From: Ligula intestinalis
Lineage: Eukaryota > Platyhelminthes > Cestoda > Diphyllobothriidea > Diphyllobothriidae
Length of the DNA: 64,000 bases
Reading direction: 5' to 3'
Assembly (NCBI GenBank): GCA_036362985.1
Contig: JAYGXS010000002.1
Location: 98,138,870 to 98,202,869 of the forward strand
Below, one piece after another: positions 40,967-51,826 of the stretch. A program made the translations under genes and the position numbers. Positions within the stretch are counted from its first letter, which is position 1, and each line of letters starts with the position of its first letter. The notes under the pieces are model-generated. The model was not told where the DNA came from, searched no databases, and saw nothing but the letters and a program-made list of their open reading frames with translations.

Positions 40967-41642
40967 CGCGTTGCAAACTGTGATGAATTAGAGCGACGTA
41001 TACACTAACCCTTGTGTTAAAAGTTGATTGGTTACGTTAAGTACCGGTGCATTTTCCCTAATCAGCTCAGATTAATCAAAAGCCTAAGTGGTTTCCCTGA
41101 TGTATTCTGTCGCCTCCCCGCTTGCTTTGTAAGGAACCGAAGTCAATTTCTGGACTGCTCATTATAACTCGGAAATCGTGAGCTGTTTATAGCGCTAATA
41201 TAACATGAACTAAACACAGTAACCAAACGTGATGCGAAAAGTACCATAGTTGGCGTGAGAGGTAGCATGTAGGATTCCGTCTGTATTCGGAAGTTTTCTT
41301 CCAAAGAAAAAAGCGGATGAAGATGAGACAGATAAAATTGAAATGATAAAAACTCTCAAATTATTTCTTTTGTAACTCATGGAAGACATCCATTTTCTTC
41401 CAGACTTCAAATTAGGATATCTTTCGAACGTAAATAATTACCGGGGCTTTCATAAAACACCGGCCCTAGCCAGACTTCTGGAAAAAAATTATTTTAAATA
41501 AAATGCTCGATTTTTACCTGGAAAAAAGCTTTCAAGCGAGTCGCTGCACTGTTTTCTACCTGCACGATCATGCGATACGCATCACTTAGCTTTTCTTTTC
41601 TTAATCAGTTAAATAATGATATAATTTGACCTAATAATAATG
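40967..41642. other. HYOU1 upstream region, no promoter recognised
   Basis: This should hold the 5' UTR and promoter. No TATA box or ER-stress element (CCAAT-N9-CCACG) was recognised by eye. The 66-codon minus ORF at 41210-41410 has no known domain. Confidence 0.35.
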
Positions 41643-43250
41643 AGGTTTATTTGTTAAACACATCCTTGGCGCCGTCAAAACTCCGGAAGGCAGGAAAAAA
41701 CTTAACCCAAACCCCTTCTTTCGCAGTGACTATTGTATTTGGTTTGGTCTTTTGCTAGGTCAATAGTGTGCGAAATAAGGAGTTTGTTTGAAGTGAAAAA
41801 CCTGAATTCTAGGGAAAAAATCTAGAAAAATATGAAACAAAATAGCTATACATTGTAGGTGTTACGGTTTTATAGTAAGAATACTTGGGGTCTGGAAAAA
41901 CTGTAATGTCCTTTAACTGAGGTATACTTAGCCGCGGTCAGTTTGAAGGCGAAAAATCAGCTAAGGATATCGCATCTACCGTATGCATGGGTCTGCTCGA
42001 TACGGAGATTACAATTGCTGTCCAGTGGCACAAGTTTGCTAACTAGACGGGATGGTGCAGATGTCTGAGGTTGGTCGAGGCAGCTGCGAAGCACCATCGT
42101 CATTCAAGTGCATCGGCAGAAGACACTTGGCCTTTCGTTTGTCGAATATCTAAGTGAGATTGAGATTTAAATTATTAGCATTTATACTTCTGATACATTA
42201 TAAGAGGAAACAATATACATTTTAGTATATTTGTAGAGAAAATTATTTTCTTTCATAATTATTTTTTATAAATATTGAGATGTTAGTCGAAGAATATTGG
42301 AATCGATAATTTTTTCTTAGTTTTTGTTTCTGTTTCATTTTTAAGGATTGGAGAAGGAGGCAAGGCATAATTTTGCTTAAGATTTGATTTGGTCAGCGTG
42401 GGAAACCGTCGACTGGAAAGCCTCCAGCAGTGGCCATTTTTAATAAGGTTTATTTGTAAAGCACAATTTTGGCGCCGTCAAAAACCCCGGAAGGCAGGAA
42501 AAAAACCTTATCCAAACCCCGTATTTCGCAGTGACTATTGTATTTGTTTTGGTCTTTTGCTAGGTCAATAGTGTGCGAAATAAGGAGTTTGTTTTAAGTG
42601 AAAAAACCTGACTACTAGGGAACTAATCTAGGAAAACATGAAATAAAATAGCTATACATTGTAGGTGTTACGGTTTTATAGCAAGAATACTTGGGGTCTG
42701 GAAAAACTGTCATGTCCTTTAACTGAGGCATACTTAGCCACGGTCAGTTTGAAAACGAAAAAATCAGCTGAGGACATCGCACCTACCGTATGCATGAGTC
42801 TGCTCGATACGGAGATTACAATCGTTGTCCATTGGCACAAGTTTGCTAATTAGATGGGACGTTGCAGATGTCTGAGGTGGGTCGAGGCAGCTGCGAAGCA
42901 CCATCGTCATTCAAGTGCATCGGCAGAAGACACTTGGCCTTTCGTTTGTCGAATATCTAAGAGAGATTGAGATTTCAATTATTAGCATTTATACTTCTGA
43001 TACATTATAAGAGGCATCAATATATATTTTCGTATAGTTGAAGGGAAAATTACTTTCTTTAATAATAATTTTTTATAAAAATTTAGATATTAGTCGAGGA
43101 ATATTGGAATGGATAAATTGTTCTTAGTTTTTGTTTTTTATTTTTATTTTTAAGGATTGGAGAAGGAGGCAAGGCACAATTTTGCTCAAGCTTTGATTTT
43201 ATCAGCGTTGGACACCGTCGACTGGAAAGCTTCTAGCCTTGACCAGTTTT
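41643..43250 (+). repeat. Unnamed repeat, two tandem copies of about 803 bp
   Basis: 41643-42445 and 42446-43250 are direct copies with an 803-base offset (ccggaaggcaggaaaaaa, tttgctaggtcaatagtgtg, gtgttacggttttatag and attggagaaggaggcaaggc occur in both). A third, partial copy begins at 47821. No coding domain is recognised; a 62-codon ORF in copy 2 (42665-42853) is broken in copy 1. It might be the 5' part of one of the nearby LINEs. Confidence 0.85.
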
Positions 43251-43281
43251 CTCCAAAAGGTTCGGGAACTCGCCTGGACCG

Positions 43282-43760
43282 TTAGATCCCATTTGGTCCG
43301 CATTGTACGTCAAAGAACTTTGCAAAGTGTCCTATTTTGTTCAGAAATATATGCGTCATGTCATTTGATAAGAAGTGCTTGGTCTTTCTTCTAAATTCGG
43401 CTAAACTGTGGCTTTTGCGAATATCGTTGGGTAGGGCATTCCATATGATCGCATATCTTATGGTGTAGAAATTTGATCGCTGGGCCGTTCTAGCTTTAGC
43501 GTTATGAATTGTATGCTGGTTGTTTCTAGTGGGACGGAAACCGTTTTGATTTGTTAACATATTATTGCTAATGATGTTCCAATTATGTGTCCCTTTAAAC
43601 CATTTTTGAGACGCCTTTGCCAGAAGGGTTTAAGACCATATCGATTGTACATTATTGAATAGGAGTCTCGGGCGTCATCGCGTTTACACANNNNNNNNNN
43701 TGCGATTTGTTTAACATGTGGGGATAAGTCAAGAGTATTAGAATAGCAAAACCTTCGAAA
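43282..43760 (-). pseudogene. LINE C-terminal fragment, minus strand
   Basis: The minus strand reads SNTLDLSPHVKQIA, a 10-N gap at 43691-43700, RDSYSIMYNRYGLKPFWQRR, then FYTIRYAIIWNALPNDIRKS and AEFRRKTKHFLSND. This is the C-terminal end of a CR1/Jockey-type LINE ORF2, related to 48648-49126. It lacks the RT core. Confidence 0.75.
43691..43700. other. Assembly gap (10 N)
   Basis: Ten N interrupt the LINE fragment. Confidence 0.99.
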
Positions 43761-43890
43761 GGGTACCACACAGACGGCTTCTGATACAAGTGGAAGCCAT
43801 TGGCATCCATCGCCCTCACCTCGACTTCATCGATTCCTATTGTCTAAACGCAGCCAGAACGTCTTAGAAGGTAGCAGTTTCTCCAGAGCT
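43745..43890 (+). pseudogene. LINE RT fragment, plus strand
   Basis: Plus-strand translation gives KTFERVPHRRLLIQVEAIGI and HLDFIDSYCLNAAR, the RT palm A region. The DNA is close to 45905-46030 (ggtaccacacagacggcttc). It is a short copy lying head to head with the minus fragment. Confidence 0.7.
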
Positions 43891-44030
43891 CAGCTGATCA
43901 CGAGTCGATAGCTTAAGGCTGCTTTACTGCGGAACTCATCAAGTCGATGCCAGGGGTGTTGAACTTATCCAGGAGTAGTATATTTTTCTGTTTAAATATA
44001 AATGTCAGTGAACTTAGCAGTTCCACCTAG

Positions 44031-44390
44031 TCACTTTCCTTGGACCCAGAAGACCAATAAAACAAGGTGTAGAGAGAGTGTCGGTTGTTGGCTTATCTTA
44101 ACCCTGCATGAAATTATTTCATATCGTCGTAGGGCTTCGTGGGCGATCACCCTCTGACAACAGGAAATTTCATTGGCAACATAAAGTGTCACGCTTCCAC
44201 ACCTACGTTGAAATTTGTGGCAGCTGACTATTTCATAGCCTTCAGTGCTGACTTCGCACATCCCTATTGCTTCGGTCAGCAAAGTCTCTGTCAAGGCAAT
44301 TATATGCGGTTTCTGCTCAGATGCTATTATAAAGAGTTTGTCAAGTTTAGTGAAGAGACTCTGACAATTGGCATAATGGACCCGACGCAT
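44031..44390 (-). pseudogene. LINE endonuclease N-terminal fragment
   Basis: The minus strand reads HYANCQSLFTKLDKLFIIA then KPHIIALTETLLTEA and EGYEIVSCHK, the start of an apurinic-type (EEP) endonuclease with the conserved TET motif. Only the first third of the domain is present. Confidence 0.8.
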
Positions 44391-45889
44391 CGGCTTGTGG
44401 TATCTTTTAAAGCCGACCGGTTGACTATGGTTAAATTTTCCGCATGACTTCTTCCGGCAAAAGGAAATATCGTTCGATAAGACCTAGTTCCTCCTCTCAT
44501 ATTTATAAGCCGGTTTCGCCTTTGCTCTTTAGGTTGTTTAGTTCGTTTATCAAAAGTCGCATTTTCATGCGTTTCCTTGGTCCACAGTCCAGCTGAAAGA
44601 AGACTCTGGCATGCATGCTCCGCAGATATGACCGGATGCCCCTGGAATCCAGGTATTAAATTTTTGTGTTGTTGGCGTCATATGAGGGTAAGTGATGCCC
44701 ACGTACAGCTCTGAGGACTCCAGTTACACGGCGTCCCAGAAACTATTTTTTAATGAAAAAAAGAAGACGTGATCGCTAGAACACACACTTTATTCGCCGC
44801 GCGTTTCGGATTCCAGGAAGATGACTTTTTTCTAGCAGAAGCTGCGCTTGCGGTGCGGTATCCCAAATGACCTCTAATGGTCGAAGCCGACTGTTTGAAC
44901 CAGTCGGTGGCTAAGCCTTACCTATCCTGTATGTTTTTAGAATTTTTACAAACTCACTGCCCCTTGGTAGTTATTCAGCGTGCTACCGAACAAAAGCTGT
45001 ATTGTGCTCCGCCTTATCCCCAACGACGGAAGTCATTGCTTCTGGTGCACTCCGTATGACGATATTTTGTTTGCGATTTGATCGAGCTTGTGCCGTGGTC
45101 ATATCGCATTGGTTGACTGATGAAAATTTTGTTTCCTTTTCGCTTATTTTTCTATCCCTGGGAAAAGTAGCTAGAACGGTTTCAAAGTGCGACTCTGTGA
45201 AAGATTCTATGGACATTGTGAATATAAAACTTTCTTATATTGCCTTCTTCTGACATATCATTTAACTTTCGTTTCGGCTGTAGTTCTATTCTTCTTCACT
45301 GGGGTTTGGTCATGACGGATTTACTGCCCTTTTTCGGGTTTTTTGAAGCCCCGATATCCAATTCCACCTTCCAAGGTGCAATTTCTGTTTGGATCTTGCT
45401 TAAGCTCGGCCCACTTATACTAGCCGTGTGACTTAATTTGTCTTCTCTGGGAATCTGGGAGCAGTGCTATGCTTTGTGAGAAGCCTTTGGGTCAAATGTT
45501 TCCTTTGTCCATGACGGACTACCAGTTCCATCAAGCAGCCTGGCTGCCTGGTACCAGTTATCAAAGGTGTTTCGAGCTTTCCCAAATAACTGAGTCATGT
45601 GTTTTCAGTCTATATCTCAAACTTTTTCTTTCCTGCCTCTTGAAAGACATCCATTATTCTTCCAATCTTTAAGTCAGGATCTCTTTCAGACGTATATAAC
45701 TACAGACGCTTTCATAACACCCTGGCCCCAGGGAAACATCTGGAAAAATCATTTTTATTCAAATACTTGATTTTTGCCTATAAAACAAGCTTTTTAGTGA
45801 CTCGCAGAATGGTTTTCTACCAGGACGATCATACAAGACGTGTAATGTACCTTTTCGAAACCACGTCACGGCAATCCGTGGTCGTTATC
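44391..45889. other. Repeat debris, no gene recognised
   Basis: 44755-44830 (minus strand: GAATCCGAAACGCG, CGGCGAATAAAG, TTCTAGCGATCACG) is a decayed hammerhead-family tail. ORFs at 44877-45672 have no recognisable domain. Confidence 0.4.
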
Positions 45890-47160
45890 TAATTCGACCT
45901 GATCGAAGCCTTCAAAAAGGTACCACACAGACGGCTTCTGGTAAAACTGGATGATATCCGCATCCGCCCCCTCTTCTCGACTTCATTGGTTCCCACTTGT
46001 CTAAAAGCAGCCAAAAGGTTTCAGTAGGTAACAGCTATTCCACTGCTCAGCTGATTACCAGTGAAGTTTTTCACGGCACTGTCTTGCGTCCGTTACACTT
46101 CACCCTATACGGTAATGAGATTTTGATTATCGTGCAACAATTACGCAATCTCATTTTTGCAGACGACCTCAAATGCACATACTCATTTTCTTAGGTCACG
46201 GCCAATACATGCATTAATAAACTAAATGCGGACCTGCTTACACTCTTATGTTGCAGTACTACCTGACAGATAAAAATTAACTCAATTCAAGTTAACTTTC
46301 ATGTGTTTCGGTGCCACCAAGCTTCCCCGTCCCCTAATTTTACAACTACTCAATTTTTAGAACAATCTACCATGAAAGACTAAGGTCTAAGCTGCACAAA
46401 TAAACGTGCATTACCATCTCATGTGGATCAAATATCTGCGAAGGGTGCACATATATGTGGTTTTATATCATATAATTTCTGCCTGCTGGAAATAAAGTTA
46501 AAACTTTATGTATGTTCTACCCATCCTAGAATACGGCTGTGCACTTTTTGGTCTAGTGCATGCTTCTGACGTACAGAAAACGTAGAGAAGGTGTTTTCTT
46601 GAATAATATTTGCTCTTTTTCAATCGAAATTTTCTTAAACGGAAAGATGTCAGTTAGCGAACGTGAAATTTATTTGGGTTAGAAGACTCAAAGCGGGCCT
46701 CTGCTTCCTTTTTTGGTTACCTGTAGCCCTTACCTCCCAGGGATCAACGCTCTCAATCCCGCAAATAGACCTTATGCCAGTCAATCTTCCTCCAGGATAA
46801 TTGCATCCCTCCTTAGCTCCACATCAAATCACGCTCGCTTTTTTTACCTTGGAATATGCCTTCCTCTGGAATAATATTCCCCTCGAAATTAGCCTGTCAT
46901 CTAATTTAGCCGTTTTGAAATCCCTAACTTTTGAAGATATAAAGCTCTTGTTATCCGTCTTCTTTGCAAACACGCAACTTTTGGACTCTATAAATTGTCC
47001 CCGGGTTTTTAAGGTGGTTCTATTCAAATTAAAATATTTTCCATCTATGTCTATTTCTTTCCTCCATAGAATGATATTTGGAACGGTTTTAAGCAGCGGC
47101 AGAATACCAGCGAAACACGTCTGGGCATTTAAGCGAGCACCAAGGTTGTTAGTATGGTAA
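45890..47160 (+). pseudogene. LINE RT, plus strand, heavily decayed
   Basis: Frames give EAFKKVPHRRLLVKLDDI, QKVSVGNSYSTAQLI, TVLRPLHFTLYGNEI, NLIFADDLKCTYSFS (catalytic FADD intact at about 46163) and, further on, EYAFLWNNIPLEISL (46850). The order is that of a CR1/Jockey RT and C-terminus, with many stops and frameshifts. Confidence 0.75.
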
Positions 47161-47820
47161 GCTTCAACATCAAAATATGCTATAAAAGTTTGCCTGTCAG
47201 CAGCAAGTGCGTATTATTCAGCGGTTTGCGGGTTTCAATCCAAATATACACTAACGTTTCAGTCTACGCTTGCAGATCTTAAATATACTGATATATAAAG
47301 CGAACAGAAATTAAGTTCTTAGAGGATTTAAAAGTTGAACTGGCGTCTTTGTTCTGCAACCTATCACCAAAGCGCAGTGCACGAGTTAATGTGTCGCCGG
47401 TTTTGCACCTGTGGCGAAGTCAGTTTTGGTGAATTAATCAAACGCACTGTGGGACTCCTAACCTACCCTCCTTAACGGTTCTATCAAACAACATGTCAAG
47501 TAGAACAAAACGATCTCTTTAGATTTTTTCCCAGAACTATTACTCCTCAGGTGTCGATGCATGAAGTGGCACGACGAAGAAAAAATTGACTTATGAGCTG
47601 GGCAATCTTTCAAATTCCCTGTGAAAACCACAACACAATATACTGTGTGGGAAACTGAAAATGATTTTTACAAGCATATATTACCATTATTTAGGGGAAG
47701 CAAACATATCTGCTCGTTTGTGGTAGCCATGCGTTCAGGTGATACTAGAAAAGAATTTAATGTGGGAAGTCAACTGATCAGTGGGAGCCCGTCATTTCTG
47801 ATTATATACCATTCAAAATA
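47161..47820. other. No recognisable gene
   Basis: About 660 bases with one 66-codon ORF of unknown type. Confidence 0.35.
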
Positions 47821-48140
47821 AGGTCTATTTGTAAAGCGCATCTTTGGCACCGTCAAAAACCCCGGAAGGCAGGAAAAAATCTGACCCAAACCCTTTCTTT
47901 TGCAGTCACTATTGGCTGTGTTTTGGTCTTTTGCTCGGTTAATAGTGTGCGAAATAAGGAGTTTGTTTCAAGTGAAAAAAAACCTGACTTCTAAGGCACA
48001 ATGCTACCAAAATATGAAATAAACCAGCCATACATTAAAAGTGTTACTTTTTCATAGAAATAATACTTAGCGTCTGGAAAAACTGTCATGTCCTTTAATT
48101 GAGGTGCAGTAAGCCACGGTCAGTTTGAAGGCAAAAACTG
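47821..48140 (+). repeat. Third copy of the 803-bp repeat, partial
   Basis: Starts ctatttgtaaagcgcatctt and shares ccggaaggcaggaaaaaa and gtgcgaaataaggagtttg with 41643-43250. Similarity fades after about 48140, with a further short match near 48440-48490. Confidence 0.85.
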
Positions 48141-48647
48141 TAACGGTCGCTATCTTGCTTGTGCATTTCTAAGGCACCTTCCTGGTAAAATCTTGATTAC
48201 CTCTTTTATTCTTTAGGTCTGTCCCCTCGTCCGCTACAACGCCGTTGATTCTCCCCTTCTATCAGTGTATTGCCCTTTCCAACCATTGTCCCAATAAAGT
48301 CTTTACTTCGTCTATCGTGTTCTGTTCCATGGTGTGTTGCGAACCTCTTCCAGAGAAGCATACGTTCCAGGAGTAACGAATCCCTACAGGTCGCAACCCC
48401 GACTAGAGTATTACAGAACAGTCAGCTGGGGGCATCGCATCATCTGTCTGTATGGATTTGCTCGTTACAGAGATTAAAATCTTCGTCCACCAGCAGGATT
48501 TTCATAAAAAGAGATGGAACATTACAAATGGCTGAGTTTGCAGGTGTCAGAGGTTCCGCGTGGCTTCGTTTGATTCAGCGGTGGTTAATGGAAACATCTA
48601 GGTTCTCGGGGGACACGAGACAGAGCGAATAGTTTCAAGTGGATCTC

Positions 48648-51600
48648 CTAAATTCCTGATGGTCCTTTCTCGGAGTCATGGAGAAAGCTGATCGAAAAAG
48701 ATGAGGAGGATAGAAGGTCAATCAAATCAGTGTTAAGATAAATGTGCAGTATCCGTTTGAAATCAGACAGTCTTGTTAACGACCTTATTTCGATTGACAA
48801 GTTATTCCAAAGAAAGCTATATCTGGAAGCAAAAAACAAAGAGCGTTAACATGGGGAAGATGCAGGAGGGTGTATAACATGTGCCGAGTTTTTTAGGTTG
48901 AAGGGACGGATGACGGGGTAATGACAGAAGTCCTGGGTAAATTTAGATTATAATTAAGCCGGAAAAGGAAACAAAAGCCTGCTTTCCATCTTTGGACCCA
49001 AAGGAACCTTAATGTCATCAATTGACATTTATTTGAGTAACAAGTATTAGAAGCTGTCGGATACAGCAATTTTCGTGTGAACTTTTTTTGAATTTGTTCA
49101 ATTTTTGAACAGCTGACTTCATTCACGAGACCAAAGAAGGGGCAACATTATTCTAAGATGTAAAGCACGAACATACGATAAAGTCTTAATTTCATTTCAG
49201 GAAGATAGAAAGTATGAAAGATAAAGCCGCAAATCTGTGCGGCTTTGGCTGTAATTCTATCGGCATGAGGTGAAAGGTCGAATTTATTCGTGTAGCTTAA
49301 TCTTCGGTCCTTGATACTGGAACATTCAGTCATTGGGTAACCTTGAAAAATAACAGGTTGTGGCAGCCTTTCAGGCCAAAAGCACATGTATCTGCACTTA
49401 GAAGGTGAGAACTCCATCTGCCATGTAGAGCTCCACGCCGAAAGAGCGTGCAGATCCGAATGAATTTGTTCTAGGCATCTCGCGGCCGTAGAGTTAGAGA
49501 ACGAGTATACACACTTGAAATCATCCGTATAAATATAAGATTGCGGTAGGAGTAGAGTATGAGGATCCCACTAAAACCTTTTGTTGTCGATTTGAAAGAT
49601 AAGATCTGATGAAGTCAGTAAGAGGTCTAGAAAATCCTATAGCCTCTAGTTTGGCTAGGAACCTCCTGTGAGGAACTTTATCAAATGCTTTACTAAGATC
49701 AAAATAGATAACTACCACAGATAGATGATCATTACGAAGTGAAGTAAGTAGATTTAGAAAAGACATGTGACATGTTAAACAAGATCGGTCCGGCAAAAAG
49801 CCATGCTGTGAGGAGCTGAGACTGTGATTGCTTATGCAGAAATCTGTGATTTGTTTAGCAATTAGTTTTTCAAAGAGTTTAGCCAGAGAGGGCATTTTAG
49901 GAACACCGCGAACATCTGATCGGGAACCAGATTTAAATACGGGAATTATAGTAGAAGTTTTCCAGTAGTCCGGGAAAAAGCCATTCTCAAGAAACGCTGA
50001 AAATAACTTACTCAGTAAAGGTGGAAAATCTCTTAATTGTTTGATGAGTGAGTTTTGAATGTTATCAGTTCCAACCGATTGTGAATTTGTAAGACGACTT
50101 ATTTCTTTTTGAATACAAGTGGGTGAGAAATTAAGAGTACTGAGATTTGAATCTCACAGCAGGGGGATTACAGGAGTTGGGCTAGTTTCGATGGTAAAGA
50201 ACTTGGCTAAAAATGAATTTGGCAATGTTGCTTTCTTCAAATCCTCTGTAACAAAATGATTTTTGCCATTGAGTAAGGGTGGAATGTTTTTCTGAAGCTT
50301 AGCCGACGACCGAAGACAGAAGAATTGAGCAACTGATCCGGAAGAATTCGCATAACTTAATGCTGTGGCCTCCCTACGCCTATCTCGTGCAATCCTTATT
50401 TTAAGCGCTTATTTAAATATTTGTGCTATTCTTAAGTGAACTGATAAAGAGCTATTAGACATATCCCTAAGTTGTTTTTGAATTTCTTAAGTCTATTTTG
50501 GAGAAAAATGTGGCACAGTAGAAGAAGCTGAACTAATTTAAAAATCGTAGGTGGGATAAGTGCCTGAATATTTTCTGCAAGTTTTTGCAATAGCTCCTGG
50601 AAAAAGAAGGGATCGTTAGTTTAGAATATGCTATGTCAAACTAGAGTACTTACGAAATCATTTACTAATTCATGGTTCACGTTACCAAAGTCGAGGTTAT
50701 TGCATTTTACATCGGGCTTTTTAGAAAAAGAGACTGGAAAACAACAGCGAATTAAGGCATGGTCAATTGTAAAAATAGCACGAGAAAAATTCATAAAAAA
50801 GAGGGTGAACATCATTTGTAAAAACTAAATCTAATATGTTATCATTTCTGGTCACTGAACTGACCAGTTGTGACGTGTTTAAAAAGTTAAAAGTGTCAAC
50901 CAATTTCTGAAGTCTTGGTGTACAGGTATTTGCATGCCAGTCAATGTCTGGCAGATTAAAATCACCTACAATTATTCTGAAATCGAATTGAGTCTCTGCA
51001 ACTTTTGCAAACATTTCACACAGCTGCATTTCATTACTGAGTTGCAGGGGGGATTGTAGACACACCCAATTATCGCTTTTTTATTGTGTGGCAGGAAGAA
51101 TAAAATAAGACAAAAATTTCCAGAAAATGACGAAATGATCAGGTGATACGGGGAATGTTCAAAGGATGATTTCACTCAGAAATGTGCGAACACCGATCGA
51201 ATAGGCTTCCGAACTAAACAAAGTTCATGTGGTGGTCAGAGGTCCCCAACGCGTGACCGCCTGCCAGGCTGATTCTGGCAAAGTCATAATAGCAGTAAGG
51301 GGCGTATGACAGCATTTGAAGGTTACTTGATTTAGAACTCTTTCGGGCTTATCAGCCTTCATTAGCCAAACATAACCGTGAACACCGTCTGGTCGGACAA
51401 CACAAACAAACGCGCTCACAGTCGGCGCAGTCGGCCCACCACTTATGTCAATCAGATGGGTCGTAAGCACTTCATCGAACCGCAGTTCATCAGCGCCTCG
51501 ATTTAATATAAAAAAAAAACCACCGCCATGCTTTTCAATGTGGTTTTGTCTGCACAAACTATAATTATCTAAGGCGAATGTCCAGTCAGAAATAAGAGAG

Positions 51601-51800
51601 TGTGTCCAAGATTTAGTGACACAGAGCACATCTGGATCAAGCTCAAATGCTACTGTTTTAAGTTCTGTCATGTTATTAACATCTGGTCTCTTATTGAGTG
51701 AGACTATACTGAGCGTATCCTTTAAATGCAGGTTACGCTCGTCAGTATTTATAAAAAAGGAAAACTTGGTGGCGGAAAGGGAACCCAGGAACATGTTCAG
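48648..51800 (-). mobile_element. CR1/Jockey-type LINE ORF2, minus strand, nearly full span, decayed
   Basis: In order on the minus strand: endonuclease start LKDTLSIVSLNKRPDVN and HGGGFFFI (51800-51503); an inserted SINE-like element (51502-51176); endonuclease middle AIIGCVYNPP, FRIIVGDFNLPDIDWH and NDNILDLVFT (51175-50763); a linker; RT LFEKLIAKQITDF, QHGFLPDRSCLT, FDLSKAFDKVPHRRFL (49895-49521); a deletion removing the GVPQGS block; then YTDDFKCVYSF and MEFSPSKCRYMCF (49500-49370); thumb and C-terminus to RYSFLWNNLSIEI (48648). LINE ORF2 nicks and reverse-transcribes at target sites. Multiple frameshifts show it is dead. Confidence 0.88.
51176..51502 (+). repeat. SINE-like 330-bp element inserted in LINE
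   Basis: Runs from gcgaacaccgatcgaatagg to gttcatcagcgcctcg and interrupts the LINE endonuclease between GGGFFFILN and AIIGCVYNPP. It is homologous to 30640-31300 and defines the element length independently. Confidence 0.85.
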
Positions 51801-51826
51801 GTAATCCTGTCTAAAAAAGCTAACCT

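Noticed and set aside
40990..41080. Minus-strand ENAPVLNVTNQL considered as the exon before SSDRK
   Set aside because: Donor phases did not fit. The microexon 40770-40801 ([10 protein letters not shown]) matches both phase and homology.
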